Of a stretch of 64,000 nucleotides of DNA, positions 53,213 through 64,000 are shown piece after piece. The stretch is from contig NC_077225.1 in the NCBI RefSeq assembly GCF_024763615.1, positions 2,852,001-2,916,000 on the forward strand, read 5' to 3'. How positions within the stretch are numbered: position 1 is the stretch's first letter; each line of letters starts with the position of its first letter. Source of the DNA: Phlebotomus papatasi. Lineage: Eukaryota > Arthropoda > Insecta > Diptera > Psychodidae. The notes under the pieces are model-generated. The model searched no databases and was not told the DNA's origin. It was given only the letters and a program-made list of their open reading frames with translations. The translations under genes and the position numbers were made by a program.

Positions 53213-54065
53213 AATTGCGAAAACGCTAGGGAATTCCCTGTCCGGAACAGTGCTGGAGATGGTCCCCATGTGGATGGACTCAGATCTGACCATTTCTGGA
53301 TGAGAGATGGCGAAAAACTAGGGAATTCCATATCCGGAACAGTGCTGGAGATGGTCCCCATGTGGATGGACTCAGATCTGACCTTTTCTGGAAGAGAGAT
53401 GGCGAACAAGCTAGGGAATTCCATATCCGGAACAATGCTGGAGATGGTCACCATGTGGATGGACTCAGATCTGACCATTTCTGGATGAGAGATGTCGAAA
53501 AGTTAGGGAATTCCATATCCGGAACAGTGCTGGAGATGGTCCCCATGTGGATGGACTCAGATCTGATCATTTCAGGAAGAGAGATGGCGAAAAAGCTAGG
53601 GAATTGCATATCCGGAACAGTGCTGGAGATGGTCCCCATGTGGATGGACTCAGATCTGACCATTTCTGGAAGAGAGATAGCGAAAAATCTAGGGAATTTC
53701 CTGTCCAGAACAACGCTGGGGATGATCACCATGCGGATGGACTGAGATCTGACCATTTCAGGAAGAGAGATGGCGAAAAAGCTAGGGAATTCCATATCCG
53801 GAACAGTGCTGGAGATGGTCCCCATGTGGATGGACTCAGATCTGACCATTTCTGGAAGAGAGATAGCGAAAAAGCTGGGGAATTTCCTGTCCAGAACAAC
53901 GCTGGGGATGATCACCATGCGGATGGAGTGAGATCTGACCATTTCAGGAAGAGAGATGGCGAAAAAGCTAGGGAATTCCATATCCGGAACAGTGCTGGGG
54001 ATAGTCATCATATGGATGGGCTCAAAACTGATCATATCTGGAGGAAAAATGAGGAAAAGTAGGGT
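53213..54065. repeat. Second ~93-bp satellite, about nine copies
   Basis: Unit: ctagggaattccatatccgg, aacagtgctggagatggtcc, ccatgtggatggactcagat, ctgaccatttctggaagaga, gatggcgaaaaag. The gggaattcc start recurs at 53229, 53322, 53415 and 53506. From about 53690 two unit types alternate (cctgtccagaacaacgctgg / catatccggaacagtgctgg), a two-unit higher-order repeat. The last unit is more diverged. The minus and plus open frames here are repeat-driven. Confidence 0.93.
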
Positions 54066-54483
54066 AATACCATGTCCAGAGCTTTTCCAGGGATGGTCAT
54101 CTTGTGGATAAAGAAGATTTGGGGATGTCTAAAATAATGATGAGAAGGACGTCTTATGTTCGTAGATCATGAAACAGCTTTTTCTTGCAAATTCTAATTC
54201 AATTATACTGCGAGAAATTATTGATAAATGGTTTTTAGCTCGTTAAAAAACTGTGGCCGTTTTTTGCTCGTAAGATTTTTTGACAGTTTTTTTGCTCTGA
54301 CACAAAAGATACAGGGTTTTTGCAATAAGGTCCTCAAATAGTCTCTCCCATATGGTCTCGAGCGCGCGAAAAGGTCTCATATTGCATTTGCATTTTTCCA
54401 CACTTGGACAGTGCATATAGGCCAGAGACTATAGAGAATCCCGCTTACTGCATAGGAAAGACTTCTGGCAAACCTTCTATCAT
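54066..54483. other. Intergenic, no gene supported
   Basis: No ORF or repeat of note. Confidence 0.5.
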
Positions 54484-54556
54484 GCCACGAGTGGCATAAT
54501 GGATAAGGTGCTGGACTCGCAACCGAGAGGTCTGGTGATCAATTCCCATGGACGGC
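54484..54556 (+). tRNA. tRNA-like sequence or SINE head (Arg/Ala-like), degenerate
   Basis: GTGGCATAATGGATAAGGTG has the D-arm and A-box shape of an Arg-type tRNA. GGACTCGCAACCGAG could form an anticodon arm with CGC in the loop, and GATCAATTCCC is close to a B box. The acceptor arms do not pair well, so it is probably a pseudogene or the head of a tRNA-derived SINE. Confidence 0.4.
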
Positions 54557-55692
54557 AGATCTTTTCACATACAATTGTATAGGGGAAAAAAATACATGAG
54601 AAAAAGTCCGTGTGACGTCACCAACATAATCGTGCTCACCGAAAGGTTGCATGCTATTTACATCACGCTGCTGTCCCCCTTACTACTTACAATGTATGAG
54701 TATTACACTCTCTATTCACAAAAGGGTTTTGCTTAAAAAAATTTTTAAAAAATATGAATAAAAAAATAAATCGAAGATTCGTCACAATTGAACTTAAATA
54801 CTTACTATAAGCAAATAGTTTGAGATTTGTAAAAAAAAGATTATAGATTCCCATCGGAGGTTCCTTGCAGGTTTTCGTAATAATCTTGCTTTTATGGGGA
54901 AGGCTTGTGAGCACCTCGCCCCAACCGTCTCTAGAAGGACCAGATCCTTTGCTTATTAGCCTCAAGTTCGTGACTTTCCACTGGGGTTGGTTACCCAATC
55001 TTCCACCACTCACCTGAGTATATCGGCGGGGCCTACCAGGCATTTACTTCACTTGGAAGTGAAGACATGACTTGAGGGGAAGAGGGAATGTACCGCATTA
55101 CCCCATCCTCCTCATTTAGACACACTTAGACTTAAATATTTAATATATAGCGAATAGTTGGAGATTTGTAAAATAAATTTTTAGATTCCTACAACCTTTT
55201 ACTTTAAGGAAACATACAAACATTACAAGGAAATATCTTTAAGCAGACAGGAAAAATTATTTTTTCTATTCGTCACAGGTGACCCAATCATCCTTAAAGG
55301 CTAAAGATTTTAAAGAGCATTTGATGAATTTTCTTATAGTGAAAATTTTGTTTTGATACTCATCTCAAAAATCTCAATACGATTTATGTTGAAATCGCAA
55401 AATTGACTGGGTAGTACCGCTCCATCGCCCGGAAGATTATAATTCTATTCAAAAAACTCAAGGCTAATATTCAGAAGTCAGGAAGTGATCGAAAGTCTGG
55501 AGTTCAAGATAAAAGGATAGAAAAAAAGTCTTAGAATTTTTCGAGAAAGGACCCAATTTTCCCGTACGAGTTGTTGGCAAAAAGATAGTACCCTGAATTG
55601 TAGTACAGAGAGTCTGTCTAGAGCGCAAAGTAACTTTTGTTTATAAATGTATTCAAAATTGCCAATGAGAGAAAGCGAGATAAATAGATTTA
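54557..55692. other. Intergenic, no gene supported
   Basis: AT-rich. The frame at 54687-55043 (minus) has no recognisable domain. Similar phrases (tagcgaatagttggagatttgt near 55145 and taagcaaatagtttgagatttgt near 54805) hint at a diverged local duplication. Confidence 0.45.
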
Positions 55693-56761
55693 GGGGAAGT
55701 GCTCATAATTTTGGACAGTCTGCATATAAGCATCGATATCCCAAGTTTGAAGTGCGATATTTTCAATACTAATTGACTCTTTTTGTTACTCTCTTTTCAG
55801 AAGGATTGTTTAGAAAATTGGCAAGCTATTTATCATCTCATTTTTACTAAAATTATTTTTAATACGTTTAAAAATGAATTGATATGTAGAGGTGAATTTG
55901 ACTCTTATTTTGGACAACTTGATTATTAATTTTTACAACTTGTCTGTAAATTTGGACAGATAATCCGCCTCAACAGGATGCCCATTGTTCTTCATTTTAT
56001 GAACCAATCTTACCAAGTCCTCTTCCTGGTCACGTAAGGGAAACGTGGAATGTCACAAGAAGCCCAGAAACTTTCCATATCATTCATTAATGTGAGTTGA
56101 CTTCGGTACTCCAAGTACGTGCGGATTCGCTCATTCCCTGACCTTTCCGGGAGCCTTTCAAGGCATTTCTCGCTACATCTCTTTCGTAGAGATGATGCTC
56201 CTTTGTTTCTCCAGGCATTTGTCCAACCTAGTAATCACAAAAGCTAAAACTTCACGAAATTTCGTGAGAAAAACACCTGTCCAAAATAAGAATCATCACC
56301 TCACTGGTGAATGTCTTAAAAAATTTCCCATTTTTTCACACGAAAAATATAATTCACAAGGCAAATCTCACTTCAGGTCAAATGTACAAATCATCAATAA
56401 CGTGGATCAACACAATATTCAACGAATATTCAATAATATCAATCAAAAACAGCGAACAAACTTTGTTAGTACTTCACCAAAACTAAATAAGACTGAAGTA
56501 AGCCACGAAGTTCTGTCATATTTCTCGTAAGCAATTGCTCACACTGAATTTTCAACAAAGCAATTTCAACACAAATCATATTCAAAATTTAACGTATTTA
56601 GTGTCTAAATCTTCCAAAAAGAACAAATATTTAGATAGAATTCATTTTTCATCAAATATTGGAATAAAAATCCATCATTTTAATCAATTTATTTTTAGTG
56701 TCCAATTTTACCCTCAAACTGTCCAAATTTAGAAACTGTCCAAAATTATGAGCACTTACCC
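55693..56761. mobile_element. Mariner/pogo-type non-autonomous element, 1.07 kb
   Basis: Inverted ends GGG[G/T]AAGTGCTCATAATTTT with ggacagt continuing, flanked by TA at 55691-55692 and 56762-56763. Internal repeats of tttggacag and its complement lie near both ends. Two frames (56192-56530 and 56535-56732 plus) show no transposase catalytic motif and have low-complexity Asn/Lys/Ser composition, so I read it as non-autonomous. Confidence 0.8.
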
Positions 56762-57108
56762 TACCTTCTATTCATTCTCATAGGAAAATCAAAAACATGT
56801 TTACAAAACAAAACTTGTTGTTCGTTGGGAATAAAAGGGGAATGATTTGATACCCACAAAGCTTAGGCAGCTCCCCATCGGACAGGCAAACAATATCAAA
56901 GTGTTAAAACAAGGTCAAAAACCATTGAATTAAAAAAAACAACCAAACATCTAGATAAATTCGAATAAAAATATATTTCCAAGAGTATTTCTATAATACT
57001 GGGGTTGTAATAACGTTGAAACCCCAGTCAAACCGTTTACACAAAATATTTCGTGCACACGCTCTAAATTATTATAATAATAATTTTTGATAGAAAAAAC
57101 CAACACTC
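56762..57108. other. Intergenic, no gene supported
   Basis: AT-rich with no ORF or structure noted. Confidence 0.5.
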
Positions 57109-57355
57109 ACCTTATACCGTATGGTCAGCTGGGATGGTGAGTAAGACGGAGTAGCCCAATAGCCACTCTCCATATATTTTGAATTTTACTCACATTTTCT
57201 GTGTGTGAGCCAACCACTGGCACTCATTTTAGGCGTAAGGAACCCACGGCTGCGTTTATCAATTGAAAAGCGCCTTTCACGTGGGTTTACCTGACCAGAA
57301 AAAGCTAAAATCTGACTCTCTTCACGGAGGAAATTGATTTACAACAACAACAACG

Positions 57356-58618
57356 ATGACAACAGTTGAAAACAACTCAATGGATGACAACTCAGGCGGT
57401 TCAACAACAATGCCTCCAGGCTCTTCATACGCCCTTTCCAGCAAGAGGAGTCGGGAAAGTACTTCTGCGGGTGAGCCCCAGCCCTTAAAACAATCAAAAC
57501 TGGACCACTTTTTTGCCACAGTAAGCACTAAAAATATGTTTTCTGTGCTTCCCATTGAAGAGCCTATTACAGTCGATAATGCAGGCAATAACTCTGCTGA
57601 CAATACTCAGCAAAGACAAGAACCATCTCCGCCACCCATCATGGTTTATGACGTTTTAGATTTTCCTCAGCTGACCAAACTAGTGGCTACTGCTACCACT
57701 GACGAGTACTCATTACGAGTATTAGAAAATGACAAAGTGAAAATTAGACCCAATACTGTAAATGGGTATAGAAAAATTGTTGCTATATTGCGAGAGAAGG
57801 GAATGGAGCTTCATTCTTACCAATTTAAAGCAGCAAGACCCTTTAGGGTGGTAGTGAGAAATCTACACCATACGACCGACCCCGAAGATTTGAAAAAAGA
57901 GCTCCAACTAAGAGGGCATCATGTCCTTAATGTGTGCAATATAAAAAACCAAAGAACGAAAAAAACGACCTCTATGTTTTATGTTGATCTAACCCCATGT
58001 GAAAACAATAAAGACGTTTACTCCGTGAAAAGACTGATGCATTGTATAGTTGATATTGGGCCTCCACACGTAAAAAAAGACATTATCCAATGCAAGTGAT
58101 GCCAATCCTATGGACACTCAAAGGCCTACTGTACAAGAAAACCTAGGTGTGTTCGTTGTGCGGGTACTCATCTCACAGAAGAATGCACTATTTCTAAACA
58201 AGATGCCGCTGCTAAATGCGCGAATTGTGGCGAGTCTCATCCGGCTAACTACAGAGGATGCCGGGTACACAAAGATCTCAAACAAACAAAATTTCCGCCA
58301 CAAAGGGCTCGCAACGGGACGGGAAGAAATATTCCTGATGGTTCGCAACACTTTGAAATAATAGCACCTTCGGTGCTATCATCGCATAGCCGTGATAACA
58401 ATCCGCCCCAGCCACTCCCTCGCAGAACTGGAATATCATATGCACAAGCAGTAAGGCAGGACAGGCAATGGCAAAGACACAATTCTGATGTGAGAGAGTT
58501 TCCTGGAGATTCCGGTTCAAGTGATATTCAACTGATGTTGAGCATGATGAAGGATCTTATGGCCCAAATGTCCGACATGCTAAAGGCCGTGACAACTCTC
58601 GTTTCCAAACTTACATGA
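57356..58618 (+). pseudogene. LINE H ORF1, Gag-like with three CCHC knuckles, one premature stop
   Basis: A nucleic-acid-binding ORF1 of 420 codons. The N-terminal half is Ser/Thr/Pro-rich with an RRM-like stretch (FRVVVRNLHHTTDPEDLKKEL). The knuckles begin at C-K-stop-C-QSYGHSKAYC, where a TGA (58097-58099) replaces one residue. They continue CVRCAGTHLTEEC and CANCGESHPANYRGC, the Jockey-clade pattern. The same frame stays open to 58618. Its final TGA overlaps the ATG of ORF2 in ATGA, as in other Jockey elements where ORF2 is translated by coupling. Confidence 0.88.
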
Positions 58619-61388
58619 TGACTGAGCTTCTTAGAATAGTAACTTGGAATGCGAACGGCCTGTGTCAACACACACAGGAATTGAGAACTTTTCTCCAATA
58701 TCAAAATATAGACATATTACTTGTATCTGAAACCCACTTTTCAGAAAAATCCTACATTAAACTGCCGAACTATAAAATCTACCACACACAACACCCTAGC
58801 GGCAAGGCTCACGGTGGATCCGCGGTCATTATCCGGGATAACATTAAGCATCAGGAACTTCAATCTTTTTCATCTGAGCAGATTCAGGCGACTAGTGTGC
58901 AGGTTCATGACTTAGTTTCTCCGATCTGCGTGACGGCTCTCTATTGCCCTCCTAGGCATGCCATCTCTCAAGCATTCTTTGAGGGCTTTTTCTCCACTCT
59001 TGGGTGTCGCTTCATAGCTGGGGGTGACTTCAATGCCAAGCACACAAGCTGGGCCTCTAGAATCATCACCCCCAAAGGCCGGGAACTTTTCAAAACAATC
59101 CAAAGCATGACTTTGTGTACTTTATCATCTGGTACTCCAACATACTGGCCAACCGATATAAATAAAATCCCCGACCTTATCGACTTTTTTGTATGCAGGG
59201 GAATAGATACTAAATGTTGCCAAATAGAGCCATTGCATGATTTAGCTTCTGATCATTCCCCAGTAAAATTGACTCTATGCTCTAAAGCAGAGGTGTGCAA
59301 GAAACCGTTGAAACCGAATTAACGTCAAATGAAACATGTACGTCAATGGTCAAAACGCTATTATAACAAACTTATTTTGACGTTAATTCGGTTTCAACGG
59401 TTTCTTGCACACCTCTGCTCTAAAGTATTGAGACCAGAACAACCAGCTAAACTTTGCAACAAAAAGACAAATTGAAGTCAATTTCGAGGAATTTTAGAAG
59501 ACACTTTACCCAGGAGTTATCCTCTTAAGTCAGAAAGCGAGATGGAAAATGCTATCATTAGTCTTACAAAAACTATACAGGCTGCCGCATGGAAGTCCAC
59601 ACCACCTCCTTGTGCTACTGCCGCACAAGCTGCTGTCCCGCAAACTGTTAGGGAGAAAATAGCAACTAAGAGGCGACTTAGAAAAAGGTATCAAATAACT
59701 CGTTCCCCTGATGATAAAAAGGCATTAAATAAAGCCACCAAGGACCTTAAAAAGTTACTCCAAAAAATCAGTAATGAGAATTTTGAGGAATACATAACTC
59801 AGCTATCACCTAACTGAGCTTCTGACTATAGTCTCTGGAAGGCAACAAAAACTTTAAAAAGACCTGTAGCTCAGAATCCCCCTCTCCGTAAACCCGACGG
59901 TGCATGGGCTAGGGGTGATAAAGAGAAAGCTGAGCTTTACGCCGAACACTTGGAGAAAACCTTCACACCTTGGCCGTCATCCAATTACCAGTCTGTCCCG
60001 GAAAACAGATCAGACAGTCGAGATGAGAAACTAAAAACAATGCAAATAGCAAACTTCACAGAGTGCGAGATTCGAGACACAATTCGTAGGATGAATCCCA
60101 GAAAAGCGCCAGGCTATGACTTGATAAATGCTCGAATTCTTCAGGAGCTTCCTTCTAAATGCATTTGAGGTTTAAGGTTTTTAAGGTTGGGAAAATCATC
60201 ATGTTCCCCAAACCGGGAAAGCCCCCTGAGGAGGTGACTTCATATCGCCCTATCTGTCTTCTACCGTTTTTTGCCAGACTTTTTGAAAAGCTGCTATTGT
60301 TGCGACTAAAACCCATTGTTGATGAGTTAAATTTGATCCCGGACTTCCAGTTCGGGTTTCGCAGCAAACACTCCACTATAGAGCAAGTCCATAGGGCAGT
60401 TAGACGGATTAGCGGGGATATGGAAGCAGGAAGCTTCTGCACAACCGCTTTTTTGGATGTGCGACAGGCTTTTGATAAAGTCTGGCATGAGGACCTTGTC
60501 TGGAAGTTAGAGAGCTGTCTTCCGAATCAGATGACAGCCATCCTAAGATCTTATCTTAGCAATAGGAGCTTTTTTGTGACCTTTCTGGAGTTTGACACCC
60601 ATCTTTACCCTATAAAAGCAGGCGTTCCCCAAGGGAGCGTGCTGGCCCCTTTGCTATTCGCGATCTTCACTGCCGACATTCGTATGAAAAATAACTCTAA
60701 AGTTATAATGGCTACCTACGCTGACGACACTGTCGTTCTAGCGTCAGATCCTGATCCAACAATTGCGTCCACAAAGCTCCAGGAGGCCATCAACATTATG
60801 GAAGAGTGGATGAATCGGTGGAGGATAAGTGTAAATGAGTCCAAGTCAGTACAAGTAACCTTCTCGCTCAAAAGAGAAACCTGTCCTCCCATTAAACTCA
60901 ACAACGAAATCATCCCTGTTCAGGACGATGTGAAGTACTTGGGACTCCATCTCGATAAGAGACTTACTTGGCGAAAACACATCTGGGCGAAAAGATGCCA
61001 ACTAAGCCTGAAGCTGCGAAAGATGTATTGGCTGATAGGCCGTAGATCGAAGCTTTCTGTGGACAATAAGCTATTGCTGTATAACAGTATGCTTAAACCT
61101 ATTTGGTCTTACGGTGTGGAGCTGTGGGGTTGTGCCTCCAAGTCTAACATCAACATTATTCAACGATTTCAAAACAAAGTGCTAAGACAAATTGTCGATG
61201 CACCTTGGTTTGTACCAAACGAAATCATTAGAAATGACTTGGGGGCAACCGAAATGAGCGACGTTATTCGAGAACGAAGACGAAATTATGCGATCAGGCT
61301 GCAGCAGCACCCTAATCCATTGGCAAGAGATCTTTTGATCAACTACGGGTCTTTTAGACTGAAGAGATCGCGCCTACCAAATTTGTGA
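58615..61388 (+). pseudogene. LINE H ORF2, endonuclease and reverse transcriptase, broken
   Basis: The APE endonuclease starts MTELLRIVTWNANGL and has LVSETHFS, IAGGDFNAKHTSW and LASDHSPVKL. A hAT MITE (59288-59417) interrupts it, followed in frame by stops near 59472 and 59815. The RT resumes with RDTIRRMNPRKAPGYDLINA, then loses about 25 residues around 60165, where the frame shifts. The rest is clear: PGKPPEEVTSYRPICLLPFF, FQFGFRSKHSTIEQVHR, AFLDVRQAFDKVWHEDL, AGVPQGSVLAPLLFAIF, catalytic YADD in ATYADDTVVLASDPDPT, and the Jockey-typical IWSYGVELWGCASKSNINI and IVDAPWFVPNEIIRNDL. The stop is at 61386-61388. Confidence 0.9.
59288..59417. mobile_element. hAT-type MITE, 130 bp
   Basis: Nearly a perfect palindrome: CAGAGGTGTGCAAGAAACCG at the left and its complement at the right, ~42-base arms around a ~45-base loop. 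An 8-bp duplication CTCTAAAG flanks it (59280-59287 and 59418-59425), and CAGAGGTGTGCA is a hAT-type end. It sits in the endonuclease domain of LINE H and is younger than it. Confidence 0.92.
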
Positions 61389-61606
61389 ATCACTTGTAAT
61401 TTTAACTTTCTCGTATTTTAGTCTTCTTTTACCAATGTCTTCCTTTCAATCTTCATTGTTCTTTTGCTAAAAATGTGATAATAATTTGAATGTATATAGA
61501 GGTCGTGCCAGAGGGCATGCACACTCTCCAAGCTTGCTGAATGTATATAACTCAATACAGATTGCAATAAACTTTGGGTAGATAAGAAAAAAAAACCTTA
61601 TATCGT

Positions 61607-63068
61607 CTCCTTCCAGAGTTCAAATGTCACCTAATTGCGCCTTTTTCCCGAAGGAAAAGAACAAACATATTTTCGTTGACTTTTATATCTCTTTCTAGCA
61701 AAGCTCTCGAAAATTGGATAATCCAACTTTTACGACTTTTTCAGCAAAAACAGACTGGAAGCGTAAAAAGTAGCGTTTCCTGGACAAAAAGAAAAAAATT
61801 AAGAAAATTTTTTCTTTGATAGAAATTATTCTTTATTGATTTTTATAGGCCATAGTCATGTGCTCATACACCGGAAGTCAGAATTACTTCGCACATGACG
61901 CATGGTAGATCATGTTCAGGATGAAGTGGGCTACTTATTTTGGGATGTCACATCTACAGCAACCCCGTAGGGGAAAATTGAGGAAATTGATTCTTTGATA
62001 AATGTTTGCTAATTTTCTTCATTGGATTTATGAAAATACATGTAAATGTGATTATTACTGAGTTTTTCCAACTCCTACCTAGTGGTATCAATCAAGAGGA
62101 TCAGGATATTTATTTAGTTTGAAATTTGTATTTTTATGAATTATGTTTTGAAAGAAAATATTAGAAAATATGAGAGAAAACATTTTATTTTAGCCAAGAC
62201 ACGCACCTTAATTTTCATTTAAATGAAGTTTTTCCTGAATTTTCATTTCATTTTCCTGCATTTATTTTAATTTTTCTCAGTGTTTTTTAGTCAAGACACA
62301 AAAAAAATTTGAATTTGCAACGATTTTTCTTAGCCAAGTCACAAACCCGCATTCGGCTGGCCTTCGGCAAGCTTCAGGTAGGTTCTGGAGAGTGAGTCTC
62401 TAGAGCAAACGTGAGCATAACGGCTTTTTTCCGCATTTTTGAATTTCTCTTATCCAAGTGGTCTTTTCCATCCAGTGGCATTGGAAATGTCACTGGAAAT
62501 CTGGCGCAATTGCGCGTCAAGTGTCACATAACCTCAATAAAGTGTGTAAATTGTTTCAACTGCGTGGAATAGCCCCATTTTTGGTTGTCAGGTAGGTCAG
62601 AGTGGATAAAAATAGGTGCAGAAACCAAGTTCTAGTGCCCCACATGTGAAAAGAAAACTCAATTTCAGATTGAGACATGATTTCGAGCATGTCCGGAAAG
62701 GTGGATGAAGAGACTGCTGCAGGAGCTCCATCACACAAAAACGTGGTCGTAGAGGATGTACTGCAGTTCCGAGGAATGTCTTTCATCCCGGAGAAGCTCA
62801 AATGAGGCGTCCAGGTGTAGCTACAATTAAAATTCTACCATCCACGGTAAAATATTTGGGACTAGGAAACTCCCTCATTTGGATATGAAAACACCACGGC
62901 TTGAGGGACAAGGATCTACTGGTGTTTGTTCCTTGCCTGAGAGAGGTCTGACAGACTCGAGAGAATCCTGCCTGCATTCAGCAAAAGGAGATTTTGGAAA
63001 TTGCCGGGAAGAAGCGACTCCGGAAAACATGTCATCTCAAAACACTGAGAGAAAAAATTGCAAAATTT
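61607..63068. other. Intergenic, no gene supported
   Basis: AT-rich. The frames at 62556-62801 (minus) and 62879-63106 (plus) lack any domain, and the latter runs into the fold-back element. Confidence 0.5.
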
Positions 63069-64000
63069 CACAATGCAACAAATTGACAACTTTTTTTTTA
63101 TCGTAGAGGTCTCATATGGTATGTTTGATAGAGTCGAGTCCCCTGATTAAGAATATGCTTTTAATTTTGCTCAATTACGTCTCAATTTTTTTTAATTAAT
63201 ACTTTTATATTTTTTCTGCTTTGCCTTACATTATTCGTTATATCTAAGGTTCTAGTAAACAGAACTTAAAAAGTGTGGGTTCTTTAGAAAGGTCATTAGT
63301 TGTGCTTTAACTTTGATTATCACAAAAAACTTTGCAAAACCACTCCTTCAAGGTGTAAAATTGGAGTTTCTCTAAAAATTATCAAAAAATGGTCTTAAAT
63401 TAAGGTTCTAAAAATTTGTATAAAATAAACTAAACAAAATATTAAAAATTTATTAACACTAGGCGATAAGCAACACTTAGGACTACAATTTTGTTTATCT
63501 GAGACATCGTTCTCCAACCACTCTAAATGCCTCATTTGTTGGTTTTTGCCATTTTCTAAAAATATGAAATACCTATTTTAGAACAAATTCCTTAAATGAA
63601 ATGTAAATGAATGTAAATGAAAATTATGTTGATGATCCCCCGATCGATTTAAAGAAAAATCTCAAGATTTACGTATGTTTCACGTAAGTTTTAAATAACA
63701 TTTTAACAGTTATCATTAGGAAATTTGTTCTAAAATAGGTATTTAATATTTTTCAAATGACAAAATCCAACAAATGAGGCAGTTAGAGTGATCGGAGCGC
63801 GATGTCTTAAATGGAAAAAATTGTAGTCCTAAGTGTTGCTTATCGCCTGGTGTCAATTAATTTCTAATATTTTGTTTAGTTTATTTTATACAAGTTTTTA
63901 TAACCTCATATCAAGACCATTTATTTTGATAATTTTTAGAGAAACCCCAATTTTCCACCCTGAAGGAGTGATTTTACAAAGTTTTTGTGATAATCAAAGT
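63069..64000. mobile_element. Fold-back element of the CACTA-ended family, cut by the window end
   Basis: Starts CACAATGCAACA, close to the CACTATGCAACA end of the element at 38044, and continues with the same outer sequence (ggtctcatatggtatgtttg, agagtcgagtcccctgatta). The left arm runs to about 63597. A ~120-base loop follows, then the inverted right arm from about 63715 to the window end (for example acttaggactacaattttg and its complement). No coding content. It lacks the 1.8-kb inner segment of the first copy. Confidence 0.8.

Larger units (their letters stand above)
57121..61594 (+). mobile_element. LINE H: Jockey-clade retrotransposon, nearly full length, inactive
   Basis: Two ORFs of Jockey type, a 5' leader from about 57121 and a short A-tail at 61587-61594. 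ACCTTATACCGT (57109-57120) and ACCTTATATCGT (61595-61606) form a 12-base target duplication with one mismatch. The element is broken by several stops, a deletion near 60165 and a hAT MITE. Confidence 0.87.

Noticed and set aside
51909..54062. Open frames in the second satellite blocks as genes
   Set aside because: Same reason: repeat-driven, on both strands, no start context or domain.
43935..54065. CRISPR array
   Set aside because: Units are contiguous ~93-bp tandem repeats with no unique spacers of constant length, no leader and no cas genes, in a eukaryotic setting.
56192..56732. Transposase gene inside the mariner-type element
   Set aside because: No D-D-E/D catalytic pattern or helix-turn-helix signature; low-complexity translation.
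62556..63106. Two short frames before the last fold-back element
   Set aside because: No domain, no conservation clue; one runs into the repeat end.

Overview
This looks like a repeat-dense, AT-rich stretch of an arthropod genome, most likely an insect. The evidence is the mix of insect-type mobile elements: mdg1/412-like and mag-like Ty3/gypsy LTR elements, a BEL/Pao element, a Jockey-clade LINE and CR1/L2-type LINEs. There is also a RING protein with the cysteine spacing and C-terminus of IAP proteins. I cannot name the species. There are no operons, ribosome binding sites, CRISPR arrays or prokaryotic features. Assignments rest on reading motifs by eye, without any database search.

Layout. 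1-3008: mostly featureless, with one TA-flanked MITE (2711-2902). 3009-18574: a three-deep nest of minus-strand LTR retrotransposons. Element C (mag-like, GAAAC target duplication) carries element A (3240-9418; mdg1-like, identical LTRs, GTCA duplication) inside its left LTR. The 3'-truncated element B (10751-16411; mdg1-like) sits inside its pol. 18825-21293: a ~464-bp tandem repeat, a cluster of TGACGTCA palindromes, a tandem array of CCGCCATTTT motifs and a tRNA-like sequence. 25180-33990: a BEL/Pao element (D) broken by nonsense codons, a deletion, a LINE (E) and a solo LTR. 34116-34613: an intact IAP-like RING ORF, followed upstream by a 500-base assembly gap. 35182-38040: palindrome-rich sequence with an unrecognised GC-rich ORF. 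38044-41184: a fold-back element with CACTA ends that appears to split a minus-strand coding exon. 41577-54065: a satellite region with a minisatellite, a head-to-head 147-bp satellite and two unrelated ~93-bp satellites, one interrupted by a LINE (G) with an intact ORF. 55693-56761: a mariner-type MITE. 57121-61594: a nearly full-length but dead Jockey element (H) carrying a 130-bp hAT MITE. 63069-64000: the start of a second fold-back element of the CACTA-ended family.

How the parts relate. Almost every ORF belongs to a mobile element. The target duplications give a relative order: C before A; D before LINE E and the solo LTR; the 93-bp array before LINE G; Jockey H before the hAT MITE. The observation I consider most novel is that the two mdg1-like elements, A and B, each encode a small extra protein between the primer-binding site and gag. 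In both it begins with an N-myristoylation signal (MGxxxS), has one transmembrane helix followed by Trp and a basic stretch, and ends in [M/L]-T-[V/I], while the adjacent Gag has no myristoylation signal. This suggests the membrane-targeting function has been separated from Gag in this lineage.
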